Source of the DNA: Sulfurimonas sp.
GTDB taxonomy: Bacteria > Campylobacterota > Campylobacteria > Campylobacterales > Sulfurimonadaceae
Direction: 5' to 3'
Assembly (NCBI GenBank): GCA_027071075.1
Contig: JALSUU010000260.1
Coordinates: forward strand, 1 to 53,233
DNA length: 53,233 nt
Part shown: positions 36,835 through 45,889 of the stretch, in pieces
Position numbering within the stretch: the first letter of the stretch is position 1
How the letters are laid out: the number at the start of each line of letters is the position of its first letter
Translations under genes and position numbers: made by a program
The notes under the pieces: generated by a model
What the model was told of the DNA's origin: nothing
The model's input: only the letters and a program-made list of their open reading frames with translations
Database searches by the model: none

Positions 36835-37953
36835 ATGGAAGATTTAAGCTACTATGAAATTTTAGAAGTATCACAAAATGCAGATAAAACAACTATTAAA
36901 AAGGCCTATAGAGCCATGGCAAAAAAGTATCACCCAGATAAAAATCCTGGTGATCAAGAGGCTGAACACAAGTTTAAGCTCTGTAATGAAGCCTACCAAT
37001 GTTTGAGCGATGACCAACAAAGAAGTACTTATGACCGTTATGGAAAAGAGGGTCTTCAAGGTATGGGTGGAGGACGATCATCTGGTGGTTTTGATGATTT
37101 AGGTTCTATGTTTGAAGAGATGTTTAATGGTTTTGGTGGTGGATCTCGCCGTCGTCAAAATCCTGCAGATATGGAAAAATACCCTTTAGATATGAATGTT
37201 GATATCTCTGTTAGCTTTAATGAAGCAATCTTTGGCTGTGAAAAAGAAGTTACATTTAGGTACAAAAAAGCTTGCCAAAAGTGTAAGGGTACTGGTGCCA
37301 AGGATGGTAAACTCTCGACTTGTAAACAGTGTAAGGGTCAGGGGCAAGTTTATATGAAACAAGGTTTTATGACCTTTTCTCAAACTTGTCCAGTATGTAA
37401 TGGAACGGGGAGTGCAGCAACTGACAAATGTAAAAGCTGTAAAGGCTTAGGATATGATGAAGTTAAAGAGAGTGTAACGGTTAAAATTCCTGCTGGAATT
37501 GACACTGGAAATCGTTTACGCGTTTCAGGAAAAGGAAATATTGGTAAAAAAGGGCATCGTGGTGATTTATATGTTACTTTTGATGTACAGCCTGATAAAC
37601 ACTTTATCCGTGATGATAATGATGTATATATTGAAATTCCTGTCTTTTTCACACAAGCCATTACTGGTGAAACACTCTCTATTCCCTCACTTACTGGTGA
37701 ACTAGAGTTAAAACTAGAGGTTGGTACAAGAGACAAACAGCGTTATACTTTTAGAGGTGAAGGTATAGAGGATGTTCATGGTCATGGAAAAGGAAATCTT
37801 ATCGCAGTAGTTGACCTCCAATATCCTACTTCACTCAATGATGAACAATTAGAACTTTTAAATAAACTTCAAGAATCATTTGGAATAGAGTCTAAACCAC
37901 ATGAGGGTCTACTCGACTCAGCAATAGATAAAATGAAAGGCTGGTTTAAATAG
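36835..37953 (+). CDS. dnaJ: Chaperone DnaJ
   Basis: A 372-residue Hsp40, co-chaperone of DnaK. The J domain (about 4-68) has HPD in KKYHPDKNPGD. A Gly/Phe-rich stretch (GMGGGRSSGGFDDLG and on) follows, then four zinc-finger repeats (CQKCKGTG, CKQCKGQG, CPVCNGTG, CKSCKGLG) and two C-terminal substrate-binding domains. Complete and of usual length. It is followed after 6 bp by the aldolase-fold gene. Confidence 0.98.
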   Translation: MEDLSYYEILEVSQNADKTTIKKAYRAMAKKYHPDKNPGDQEAEHKFKLCNEAYQCLSDDQQRSTYDRYGKEGLQGMGGGRSSGGFDDLGSMFEEMFNGFGGGSRRRQNPADMEKYPLDMNVDISVSFNEAIFGCEKEVTFRYKKACQKCKGTGAKDGKLSTCKQCKGQGQVYMKQGFMTFSQTCPVCNGTGSAATDKCKSCKGLGYDEVKESVTVKIPAGIDTGNRLRVSGKGNIGKKGHRGDLYVTFDVQPDKHFIRDDNDVYIEIPVFFTQAITGETLSIPSLTGELELKLEVGTRDKQRYTFRGEGIEDVHGHGKGNLIAVVDLQYPTSLNDEQLELLNKLQESFGIESKPHEGLLDSAIDKMKGWFK

Positions 37954-37959
37954 CCTCAA

Positions 37960-38550
37960 ATGAATAAACAGCATCTCAAACAAAAGCTCACTACTCTAGC
38001 CCTTTCTATGTTTAGAAAGGACTTTTTTGGTATTTATCATGGAAGTATCTCTGCAAAAATAGAGTCAAATCGCTTTATCATAAATACAAAAGAAGCTATC
38101 TTTGATGCATTAGATAATGTGAGTTTAATTGAGCTTTATTTTAAAAAAGATTATAGATGGAATCAAGCTAGCATTGATGCAAATATACACCATAGCATCT
38201 ACTCACAGGTTAGTGAAGCAAAGTTCATCTGTTTTAGTATGCCACAGTTTACTACTGCCTACTCTCTTCAGCATAACACTATAACACCTAGAGACTATTT
38301 TGGACATAAAGAGATTGGAACTATAGAAATTATAGATCCTCGTCAATTTGAGGATTGGTATGATCGCGCTTACAGTGAGATACCCTACTACTTTCAAACA
38401 CATAAAACAAACATTATGGTTATTCGTGGATATGGTGTCTACGCATATAGTCGTGACATTCATGAAATGGCAAAAAAACTTGCCATTTTAGAAAAAAGTT
38501 GCCGACTACTTATGCTTCAAAATCCACAAAATAATTTTGGCTTAGAATAG
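37960..38550 (+). CDS. Class II aldolase/adducin-fold protein, likely a pseudoenzyme
   Basis: 196 residues with the family's overall pattern: FFGIYHGSISAKIESNRFII, a central helix IDANIHHSIYSQ and VIRGYGVYAYSRDIHEMAKK. The three metal histidines of fuculose-phosphate aldolase-type enzymes appear lost: the HTHSP region reads FSMPQ (92-96), and GHG reads GYG (157-159). Glu of the catalytic loop aligns with Asp73. It therefore probably lacks aldolase activity. It starts 6 bp after dnaJ and is likely co-transcribed. Function unknown. Confidence 0.72.
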   Translation: MNKQHLKQKLTTLALSMFRKDFFGIYHGSISAKIESNRFIINTKEAIFDALDNVSLIELYFKKDYRWNQASIDANIHHSIYSQVSEAKFICFSMPQFTTAYSLQHNTITPRDYFGHKEIGTIEIIDPRQFEDWYDRAYSEIPYYFQTHKTNIMVIRGYGVYAYSRDIHEMAKKLAILEKSCRLLMLQNPQNNFGLE

Positions 38551-38564
38551 TACCTCTAAAGTTT

Positions 38565-38972
38565 CTACTTTAAAACTACCTTATTATCTACAACATCAAT
38601 TATCTCAACTTTTTCACCCTCTTTAAAAACAGATAAGTCATTTAAACTATTCCAATAAGTGCCATCAAAGGTAACCATTCCATTTTCAACTACACCAACA
38701 CCCTTCTTATGTGATTTTTCTTCCTCTTTTTGGCTTGGTTTTGAAATTTTTTCAAGTAAAGTATTTCTAAAGAAGTATGCCATAACAAGAGCTATCACAA
38801 AAGCAAGAGCAATTTGAACATAAAGATTATCAAAAAGATAAAATACTGAAATAAGTGCTACAAAAAGAAAACCTATACCAAAGAAAAACAGAACAAACGA
38901 AAACAGTAATACTTCTAAGCCTATAAGTAGTATACCAATAGCAATGAGATATCCTACTGTTATAGCTTCCAT
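38565..38972 (-). CDS. NfeD-family membrane protein
   Basis: 135 residues: two or three membrane helices in the first 75 residues, then a C-terminal OB-fold (about 85-135, GVVENGMVTFDGTYWNSLND and EGEKVEIIDVVDNKVVLK), the standard NfeD layout. NfeD proteins pair with SPFH proteins in membrane microdomain organisation and quality control. It directly follows the SPFH gene with no gap. Confidence 0.9.
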   Translation of the reverse strand: MEAITVGYLIAIGILLIGLEVLLFSFVLFFFGIGFLFVALISVFYLFDNLYVQIALAFVIALVMAYFFRNTLLEKISKPSQKEEEKSHKKGVGVVENGMVTFDGTYWNSLNDLSVFKEGEKVEIIDVVDNKVVLK

Positions 38973-39881
38973 TTATGCTCCTTTGTTAGAGATAAAATCT
39001 TTTAAAATAGAGAGTGATCCTATAAGTTCTGTTGTTTCATACGGAACTATCACCTTATCGTTAGACTCATTTTTTGCTAACTCACTAAAAGCTGCCACTC
39101 TATCTTTGGCTAATAAAAATTCCGCTGCTTGTGGGTTATCTGCCATTGCTGAGTTTATCATCAACATCGCTTTTCGTTGTCCTTCAGCTACTTTTTCTAA
39201 CTCATACTTTTGTGCATCAGCCATTCTCTCAATCGCCTCCGCTTGAAGATATGCTTTTTGTCTCTCTCCCTCTGCTTCACGAATAACAGCCTCTTTATCT
39301 GCCATCGCTTTTAACTCAATAGCACGCTTTTCTCGCTCTGCTTTCATCTGCATATTCATAGCCTCTTCTATCTCTATAGGTACAGAAATATCACGCAGTT
39401 CAACACGCATAGTCTTCACACCCCACTTCCCTGAAGCATCATCAATAGCTGTCAATATTTTACGATTGAGTGTGTCACGAGAAGAGAGTGTTTCATCTAA
39501 GGCTAATTGACCTATCTCAGCACGAAGCGTGGTTGTAGAAAGATTTGCTAAAGCATTTTTAAAATCCACGATGCCATAAGTCGCTTTTTTCGCATCTTCA
39601 ACTTGAACAAATACTATTCCATCCACACTGATATTTACATTATCTCTCGTTATAACATTTTGTTGTGGAATATTTATAATCTGTTCCTGTTTTGTTAGTT
39701 TCTCACGAATTGCATCTAGTATAGGAATAATTATATGAAAACCACCCTCTAAAGTTTTGTTATATTTTCCAAGTCTTTCAATAACATATGCACTTGATTG
39801 TGGAACAATAACAATCCCTTTTATTATTATAATTGCAACGGCTACAATTACTGCTAAACTTACTACGCTTACTGCTTCCAT
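38973..39881 (-). CDS. SPFH/band 7 membrane protein, stomatin-like (QmcA type)
   Basis: About 302 residues. One N-terminal helix (about 5-25) is followed by the SPFH domain: VPQSSAYVIERLGKYNKTL, QNVITRDNVNISVDGIVFVQ, then a long charged coiled coil (AEREKRAIELKAMADKEAVI) and a C-terminal EFLLAKDRVAAFSELA. I set the start at the second ATG (39879-39881) because GAGGG lies nine bases upstream; the first ATG touches it. It forms an operon with NfeD and should assemble large membrane rings. Confidence 0.9.
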   Translation of the reverse strand: MEAVSVVSLAVIVAVAIIIIKGIVIVPQSSAYVIERLGKYNKTLEGGFHIIIPILDAIREKLTKQEQIINIPQQNVITRDNVNISVDGIVFVQVEDAKKATYGIVDFKNALANLSTTTLRAEIGQLALDETLSSRDTLNRKILTAIDDASGKWGVKTMRVELRDISVPIEIEEAMNMQMKAEREKRAIELKAMADKEAVIREAEGERQKAYLQAEAIERMADAQKYELEKVAEGQRKAMLMINSAMADNPQAAEFLLAKDRVAAFSELAKNESNDKVIVPYETTELIGSLSILKDFISNKGA

Positions 39882-40017
39882 ATCAACCATCCCTCATTTT
39901 ATTTTAATTCATTCTACTCATATTAAACTTATTAACAAATTAAATTTTTTTTTTATCAAGTTTTAATGCTAATTTACCTATTATTACGCAAATAACTAAA
40001 GATAAGGTTTTATAGAT

Positions 40018-41484
40018 ATGATTACATGGATGCAGAGACATAAAAAGTGGCTTATAATTACTATTTGGATTTCAACAATCTCTTTTGTTGGAGCGGGTTT
40101 TGTGGGCTGGGGACAGTACTCATATGGTGATAAAGCAGGTGCAGTTGCTAAGGTTGGAGATATTGAAATAAGTCAAGGTGAGCTTCAAAAAGCATACTCA
40201 GGGCTTTATTCTAAATACAACCAAATGTTTCAAGGAAATTTTGATGAAGAGAAGGCAAAACAGTTTGGTCTTCAAAAACAAGCGCTCAATCAACTAACAC
40301 AACAAGCACTTCTTTTAAATCTTGCAAAGTCATATGACCTTGAAATTAGTGATGTTGAGCTTATTGCATCTCTTAAAACACAAAAATACTTTTTTAAAGA
40401 TGGTGTTTTTGATAAAGAGACTTACAAACAAGTTCTTTCTCAAAATAGACTGAGTACAAAAGAGTTTGAAAATGGTCTCAAAAAAGACCTTCTTATTCAA
40501 AAAACTGTAAAACTGCTTCCAGTAGAAGTAAGTCCTAACGAGACAAATATTCTTGAAACTATCATAAGCATCGCTGATAAGATTAACTATAAAGTTCTAA
40601 CACAAAATGACATTACATTAGACACATCTGATGCAGCACTCAAAGCTTTTTGGGAATCAAAACAGTCAAACTTTATGAGTGATATCTCTTATGATTTAAA
40701 GTACATTAAACAAGATAAAATCACAAGTAGTTATGATGATGCAAAAATATCAAAATATTATGCGCAAAACAAGACACACTTTAAAGACAGTGATGGGAAG
40801 ATACTCCCTTTAACATCTGCAAAAAGTGCTATTGTTGATGAGTTAAATGCCAAAGCTACAAAAGACCAAGCATTGAGAACATACATTGCATACAAGAAAG
40901 GAAAGTTAGCTTCTGATGCAAAAATTGAGAGCGTGAGTATCTCTGCTTCAAACAACCCTTACAGTGCTGAAGTTCTTGCAAAAGTAGAGAAACTCTCTCC
41001 TACTGCACCCTATATGAAACCTATATTAATAAATGATATCTACTATACATTTGAGTTAGTAAAAAAGAATCTTGCTACTCCAAAATCATTTGAAGATGCA
41101 AAAGCTGAAGTTTTAGCCACATACACACAAGAGATGAAAAGAAGTAAATTACAAGAGTTGGCAAATGCTACAGTTAAAAACTTCAATGGACAGAACACAG
41201 ATTTCATTACAGTTAGTGATATTACAAAGATAAATGGTTTAGAGACTAAAGAAGCTGGTGAGTTTTTACAAAAACTTTTCAGTAGTGATAAAAAGCGTTC
41301 ATACATTATGCTAAATAGTGGAAAAATTGTTTTATACTATATTTTGGAACAAAAATTGCTTGATAAAACAAACAAAGAATTGGCAGATTCTATGAAAAAA
41401 ATGAAAAGTGGTATATTTAATGAGGCTCTTATCAAGACTCTAGAAAAGAAATACCCAACAGAGATATTTATCCAAGGACTCTAA
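40018..41484 (+). CDS. PpiD-like periplasmic chaperone (SurA N-terminal domain)
   Basis: 488 residues. A single N-terminal helix (about 10-30) anchors it in the inner membrane; the rest is periplasmic. The SurA_N-like region (about 40-185) includes VGDIEISQGELQKAYSGLY and LNQLTQQALLLNLAKSYDLE. A parvulin-like region follows but is diverged, so isomerase activity is unsure. Genes of this kind precede ftsA in Campylobacter too. It may help fold outer-membrane or division proteins. AAGG lies upstream of the ATG; the ftsA start follows one base after its stop. Confidence 0.82.
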   Translation: MITWMQRHKKWLIITIWISTISFVGAGFVGWGQYSYGDKAGAVAKVGDIEISQGELQKAYSGLYSKYNQMFQGNFDEEKAKQFGLQKQALNQLTQQALLLNLAKSYDLEISDVELIASLKTQKYFFKDGVFDKETYKQVLSQNRLSTKEFENGLKKDLLIQKTVKLLPVEVSPNETNILETIISIADKINYKVLTQNDITLDTSDAALKAFWESKQSNFMSDISYDLKYIKQDKITSSYDDAKISKYYAQNKTHFKDSDGKILPLTSAKSAIVDELNAKATKDQALRTYIAYKKGKLASDAKIESVSISASNNPYSAEVLAKVEKLSPTAPYMKPILINDIYYTFELVKKNLATPKSFEDAKAEVLATYTQEMKRSKLQELANATVKNFNGQNTDFITVSDITKINGLETKEAGEFLQKLFSSDKKRSYIMLNSGKIVLYYILEQKLLDKTNKELADSMKKMKSGIFNEALIKTLEKKYPTEIFIQGL

Positions 41485-41485
41485 A

Positions 41486-42838
41486 TTGAGCAGAACTGTT
41501 TTAGCTATCGACATTGGCTCTACAAAAATATGTGCTATCATCGCCCAAATAGAAAATAATGATTCAATTTCTATAACAGGTGCTGGTGTTACAAAAGCTC
41601 AAGGTCTCAAGCGTGGAAGTATCACAAACATTGAACTTGCTTCTAGAAGTATTAAAACTGCGGTAGAGGATGCGAAGCGTGTAGCAGGATTAGATGTGAA
41701 ATCTGCAATAGTTTCTATCAGCGGAGCCTATACGAAAAGTCTCAACTCTAATGGAATTGTAAACATCCAAAGTAAAGAGATAAGCTTTAAAGAGATTGAG
41801 CGTGTTATGCACACCTCTTTATATAACGCTAATATCCCAAATGAATATGAAGTTTTACATGCACTTCCTTTTAACTTTAAAGTTGATGATCAGGATTTTA
41901 TAGAAGATCCTCTTGGTATGAATGCATCAAGACTTGAAGTTGAAACACATATTATCACTACACAAAAATCAAACTTAAACAACCTAAAGAAAGCTGTCTT
42001 AGGTGCGGGTGTTGAAGTGGAAAACATAGTGCTGAACTCCTATGCATCATCTATCGCTGTTTTAAATGATGATGAAAAAGAGTTAGGTGTAGCTGTTATT
42101 GATATGGGTGGAAACACAAGTAACATTGCTATCCACTCAGGAAATTCCATACGATATAACGAGTTTCTCGGTGTAGGTTCAAACCATGTAACAAGTGACT
42201 TATCAATGGCACTCCATACACCACTCAATGTTGCGGATGAAGTAAAACTCACATATGGTTCACTTACAAACCAAAGCAATGACCTTATAGAGATTCCTGT
42301 TATTGGAGATTTAGAGAGTACACATGAGGTCTCTTTAGATGTTGTGCATAATGTTATCTATGCAAGGGTTGAAGAGACTCTTATGATTTTAGCACAGTTT
42401 ATAGAGAACAGTGGAATAAAAGATCAGATTGGTGCAGGGGTTGTTTTAACTGGTGGATTTTCCAAGATGGAAGGTATTCGTGATTTAGCGGTAGCTACTT
42501 TTGGATCTATTCCTGTACGAATTGCTCGTCCTATTGAGATGGATGGGCTTTTTGATAACCTCAGAACAGCTGAGTTTTCAAGTGCTATTGGTTTAATTAT
42601 ATACTCTTCTAAGGCATATACTCCTTATGAAATAGATGCTAACAAACGGGTGAGACATACTAACGAAGTTCCAACTTCACACATAAAACCTGATCTCTCC
42701 TCTATTGAGATACCAACTGCACCAATAGAAGAAGAGCTTAAGCCAAGTATGATAAGCTTAGAAGATAAGAAACAAGAGAAAAAAAGTGGTGAAAGTAGTA
42801 TAAATAAGTTTTGGAACTGGGCAACCCAGTTATTTTAA
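41486..42838 (+). CDS. ftsA: Cell division protein FtsA
   Basis: A 450-residue actin-like protein that tethers FtsZ to the membrane. The ATP site shows LAIDIGSTKICAIIAQ (4-19) and AVIDMGGNTSNIAIHSG; GVVLTGGFSKMEGI completes it. The SHS2/1C domain spans about 85-165. The C-terminus ends in the amphipathic helix INKFWNWATQLF that binds membrane. The start is TTG with AAGGA seven bases upstream. Next to ftsZ, 12 bp apart. Confidence 0.97.
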   Translation: MSRTVLAIDIGSTKICAIIAQIENNDSISITGAGVTKAQGLKRGSITNIELASRSIKTAVEDAKRVAGLDVKSAIVSISGAYTKSLNSNGIVNIQSKEISFKEIERVMHTSLYNANIPNEYEVLHALPFNFKVDDQDFIEDPLGMNASRLEVETHIITTQKSNLNNLKKAVLGAGVEVENIVLNSYASSIAVLNDDEKELGVAVIDMGGNTSNIAIHSGNSIRYNEFLGVGSNHVTSDLSMALHTPLNVADEVKLTYGSLTNQSNDLIEIPVIGDLESTHEVSLDVVHNVIYARVEETLMILAQFIENSGIKDQIGAGVVLTGGFSKMEGIRDLAVATFGSIPVRIARPIEMDGLFDNLRTAEFSSAIGLIIYSSKAYTPYEIDANKRVRHTNEVPTSHIKPDLSSIEIPTAPIEEELKPSMISLEDKKQEKKSGESSINKFWNWATQLF

Positions 42839-42850
42839 AGGAGTAGGATA

Positions 42851-43978
42851 ATGGAACCATTTAGAGTTGAAGAGGCGCAAAGCCAAAACGGTGCAAGAAT
42901 AATAGCTGTTGGTGTTGGTGGCGGTGGTGGAAACATGATCGGTCATATGCTTAAAGAGGGTGTTACTGGCATAGAGATGATGCTTATAAACACTGATGCA
43001 CAAGTATTAAATGAAAACTCTGCTGCATCAAAAATACAGATAGGGGCAAAGCTTACTAAGGGTCTAGGTGCAGGGATGAAACCAGAGATTGGTAAAGATT
43101 CTGCACTCGAGAACTATGATGAAATTCGTGCTTCTCTTGAGGGTGCTGATATTGTATTTATCTCTGCTGGTCTTGGTGGGGGAACTGGTACAGGTGCTGC
43201 TCCTGTTATAGCACAGATTGCAAAAGATGTTGGTGCTTTGACTATTTCTGTAGTTACAAAACCTTTCTCATTTGAGGGAAGAAAGCGTCTTAAACTTGCA
43301 GAAGCTGGTTTAGCTGAACTTAAAAAAGAGAGTGATTCTATTGTTGTTATTCCTAACGATAAACTACTCTCTATCATTGATAGAAAACTTGGAATGAAAG
43401 AGAGTTTTAAAATCGTTGATGGTGTTTTAGCACAAGCTGTTAGTGGTACATCAGGTGTTATTCTTTCAAGTGGTGATAACGACATCAACCTTGACTTTGC
43501 TGACTTACAAACTGTTATGAGCCATAAAGGCATGGCACTTATGGGTGTTGGTGAGTATGAAGGCGATAATGCTGCTTATGAAGCAATCAAAGCAGCTATT
43601 GAGTCTCCACTACTAGACAACATGTCTATCAATGGTGCAATGGGTGTTTTAGTACACTTTAATATGCACCCAGAGTTCCCTATGCTTGAGTTAGCTGAAG
43701 CTATGGAAGTTGTTCATGAGAGTGCACATGAAGAGGCAGAAGTTATCTGGGGGACATCTACAAGTGAGAGTGTACCAGAAAACTATATCAAGATTACTAT
43801 AGTTGCTACTGGATTTGAAAAAGAGATTAAAAAAGAAGCGACACCTGTAAATGAGCCTGTAAATACACCAGAGATAAAAGAGCCAACAGTAAAAGTTCGT
43901 CCTCGTTTAGTTGTTGGTGGAAACCTTGATCCAGACTATCTTGATCTACCTGCATATATGAGACAACAACAAGACTAA
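42851..43978 (+). CDS. ftsZ: Cell division protein FtsZ
   Basis: A 375-residue tubulin-like GTPase forming the division ring. Hallmarks are GVGGGGGNMIGHM at the N-terminus, the GLGGGTGTGAAPVIA tubulin signature, PFSFEGRKRLKLAEAGL and the T7-loop region NLDFADLQTVM. A short linker (about 315-355) leads to the C-terminal peptide DPDYLDLPAYMRQ, which binds FtsA. AAAGGAG precedes the ATG. Confidence 0.99.
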   Translation: MEPFRVEEAQSQNGARIIAVGVGGGGGNMIGHMLKEGVTGIEMMLINTDAQVLNENSAASKIQIGAKLTKGLGAGMKPEIGKDSALENYDEIRASLEGADIVFISAGLGGGTGTGAAPVIAQIAKDVGALTISVVTKPFSFEGRKRLKLAEAGLAELKKESDSIVVIPNDKLLSIIDRKLGMKESFKIVDGVLAQAVSGTSGVILSSGDNDINLDFADLQTVMSHKGMALMGVGEYEGDNAAYEAIKAAIESPLLDNMSINGAMGVLVHFNMHPEFPMLELAEAMEVVHESAHEEAEVIWGTSTSESVPENYIKITIVATGFEKEIKKEATPVNEPVNTPEIKEPTVKVRPRLVVGGNLDPDYLDLPAYMRQQQD

Positions 43979-43981
43979 AAA

Positions 43982-44275
43982 TTGTCTACTCCCTACTCCA
44001 AACTTATGAAGGCCAAAACACTCCTTGGTCTTCGCGAAAAATCTTCTCTCAAAGAGATTAAAAACAAATACAAACTTCTTATGAAAAAATGGCATCCTGA
44101 TAAACATAGTGACAATCCTGACAAAGCAACAACAATGAGTATGCAAATAAATGAAGCTTATGAAACAGTTTTAGAATACTGTAGTCAATATGAATTTCCC
44201 TTTGATGAAGAAGCCATCAAAAAAGCAACCTATTCTCCCTCCGAATGGTGGCATGATAAATTTGGTGGACGATAA
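43982..44275 (+). CDS. Minimal J-domain protein
   Basis: 97 residues, essentially one J domain (about 10-75): KAKTLLGLREKSSLKEIKNK, then the catalytic HPD in KKWHPDKHSDNP and NEAYETVLEYCSQY. A short tail ends PSEWWHDKFGGR. It should stimulate a DnaK-type Hsp70. The start is a TTG 4 bases after ftsZ with a weak ribosome site; a downstream ATG (residue 9) would still keep the J domain. It is tightly linked to ftsZ, so a role at division is possible but unproven. Confidence 0.8.
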   Translation: MSTPYSKLMKAKTLLGLREKSSLKEIKNKYKLLMKKWHPDKHSDNPDKATTMSMQINEAYETVLEYCSQYEFPFDEEAIKKATYSPSEWWHDKFGGR

Positions 44276-44276
44276 C

Positions 44277-45236
44277 TTAAAGCCAAACCCCATTTCTAAG
44301 ATAAAAACTCAAAACATAATAACTCACAATAAGAACATAAAAACTATTAAAGAGAAGCGAGCTATTATACCTTTTACTCGTAGTCGCATCATCAAACTCG
44401 ATTAGTCCCAAAACAGTTCCATTAAATGTCCCTAAAAACAAGAAAAGATACAGAACATAACCTATGTAATGATAATCACTCTGTAGCATACAAAATGGAC
44501 AGTGATGGCTTGGTAACTCATAGATATATGTTCCAAAGAAAGAGATAAGTGAGATGAGTGAGATAATCACAAAGAGTATATTTAAAACAGAGAAAAGATA
44601 TTTCTGCTGAAAAAATCGCATCACTACCATCAAAATAAAAGTTCCATAAAAGAGAGTTAATAAGATAGCAGGTGAAAGACTCAATACTTCTGAGAGATAA
44701 CTCCCCTCTGTTGTTGAAAAGATAGCTCCACAACAATTTACTATTTTTTTAATATCTATAGAGTAAAAAAAGTCACTCTCTAAAGCTATCTCTATCACTA
44801 AAAGTAGAAAAAGTAGTAGAAAAAGTATAAATTTCTCTCGCATATAGGGCTGATTCTCTTTGGACATATCTTGTGCATCAAGAACTATCCAGTACGCAAA
44901 AAGATAGATATTTACAATTTTTAAGAGTATAAGTGCTATACCAAAGTCATTTGAGTTTATAACCCCTGCCCCACACATAGCACCAGGAATAACAAAAGAG
45001 AGTTTGTCTAAGACAAAGATAAAAAAGAGGAAGAGCGGCACTTTAATGATAAAAATGTACTTTATGATAGTAGACGCCAAATAACTCTGCTTCTCTAAGG
45101 TGTACTGCTTGGGAGTTGTTGCATTTTTATCGTACCCAAATACTATACCTATACTCATGACAAAGGCTATTGATGCAAAAATAAAAAAAAGTAGATTTAA
45201 GATATCTATAGCTATAATCTCTGGCATTATAAACAT
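44277..45236 (-). CDS. Multi-pass membrane protein with conserved-looking cysteine pairs, unknown function
   Basis: 319 residues with about eight membrane helices. Cysteines are placed near membrane faces: Cys88 in GAMCGAG, Cys168-Cys169 in VNCCGAIF and a CxxC at 246-249 in HHCPFCMLQ. Such spacing recalls redox or metal-handling membrane proteins (VKOR/DsbB-like in spirit only; I see no real match). It begins inside the end of the ABC ATPase gene (10-bp overlap) and ends the NosL/ABC operon. Possibly it handles copper or disulfides with NosL; this is inference. Confidence 0.65.
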   Translation of the reverse strand: MFIMPEIIAIDILNLLFFIFASIAFVMSIGIVFGYDKNATTPKQYTLEKQSYLASTIIKYIFIIKVPLFLFFIFVLDKLSFVIPGAMCGAGVINSNDFGIALILLKIVNIYLFAYWIVLDAQDMSKENQPYMREKFILFLLLFLLLVIEIALESDFFYSIDIKKIVNCCGAIFSTTEGSYLSEVLSLSPAILLTLFYGTFILMVVMRFFQQKYLFSVLNILFVIISLISLISFFGTYIYELPSHHCPFCMLQSDYHYIGYVLYLFLFLGTFNGTVLGLIEFDDATTSKRYNSSLLFNSFYVLIVSYYVLSFYLRNGVWL

Positions 45237-45889
45237 GAGAGTATCTTCGCCTTTTGTACTTCTATCACTCTATCAACAAAATCCAGATTAAAAAAGAGTG
45301 GGTCATGTGTCGCTACAATTATAGTTCTATTTTTAGACTTCATAGCTCGAAGCATCTCTATAAACTCTAGGGAGAGTTTTTCATCAAGATTTGCTGTTGG
45401 TTCATCTGCTATGATTATTTTTGGGTTATTTACAAGAGCTCTTGCTATAGCTACACGCTGTTGCTCTCCTCCTGAGAGATTTTTTACAAGACTCTTCTCT
45501 TTTGCTTTTATATTGAGACTACTTAAAGTTTTTTCTAAAAGTGATTCTAACTCTTCTCTTGGTAAATTCATCGGGACAAGAGGAAGTAATACATTTTCTT
45601 TTACACTCAAATCGGCTATAAGATTATACTTTTGAAAGATAAATCCAATATTGTCTCTTCTGTAGAGTGCAGCAAAATGATCAGGGAGTTTAGAGATTTT
45701 TTTACCATCGACTACTACCTCTCCACTTGTTGGTTTCAAGAGTCCAGCTATTAGAGAAAGTATGGTACTTTTACCACTACCACTCACCCCTTTTAAAACA
45801 ACCAACTCCCCCTCCTCTAACTTAAGACTTACAGAATCAAGTGCAAGGCTATTTCCATACTGTTTCACTACATTTTTAAGAGTTATCAT
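45227..45889 (-). CDS. ABC transporter ATP-binding protein, LolD/MacB type
   Basis: 220 residues, a single ABC domain. Walker A GVSGSGKST, Q-loop FIFQKYNLIADLSVKENVLL, signature LSGGEQQRVAIARAL, Walker B IIIADEPTANLD and the switch His in IIVATHDPLF are all present. The LSVKENV and ALVNNP pattern is that of LolD/MacB/FtsE ATPases, which power mechanotransmission rather than substrate transport through the membrane. It overlaps the permease gene by 4 bp and is clearly its partner. Confidence 0.9.
   Translation of the reverse strand: MITLKNVVKQYGNSLALDSVSLKLEEGELVVLKGVSGSGKSTILSLIAGLLKPTSGEVVVDGKKISKLPDHFAALYRRDNIGFIFQKYNLIADLSVKENVLLPLVPMNLPREELESLLEKTLSSLNIKAKEKSLVKNLSGGEQQRVAIARALVNNPKIIIADEPTANLDEKLSLEFIEMLRAMKSKNRTIIVATHDPLFFNLDFVDRVIEVQKAKILSCL

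Noticed and set aside
37380-37736. 118-codon minus-strand frame
   Set aside because: Shadow of the dnaJ zinc-finger and C-terminal region.
38557-38572. Terminator between the aldolase-fold gene and nfeD
   Set aside because: TAAAGT-TTCT-ACTTTA is only a 6-bp A-T-rich stem with no T tract.
43114-43533. 139-codon minus-strand frame
   Set aside because: Complement of the ftsZ GTPase domain, which is intact and unmistakable.
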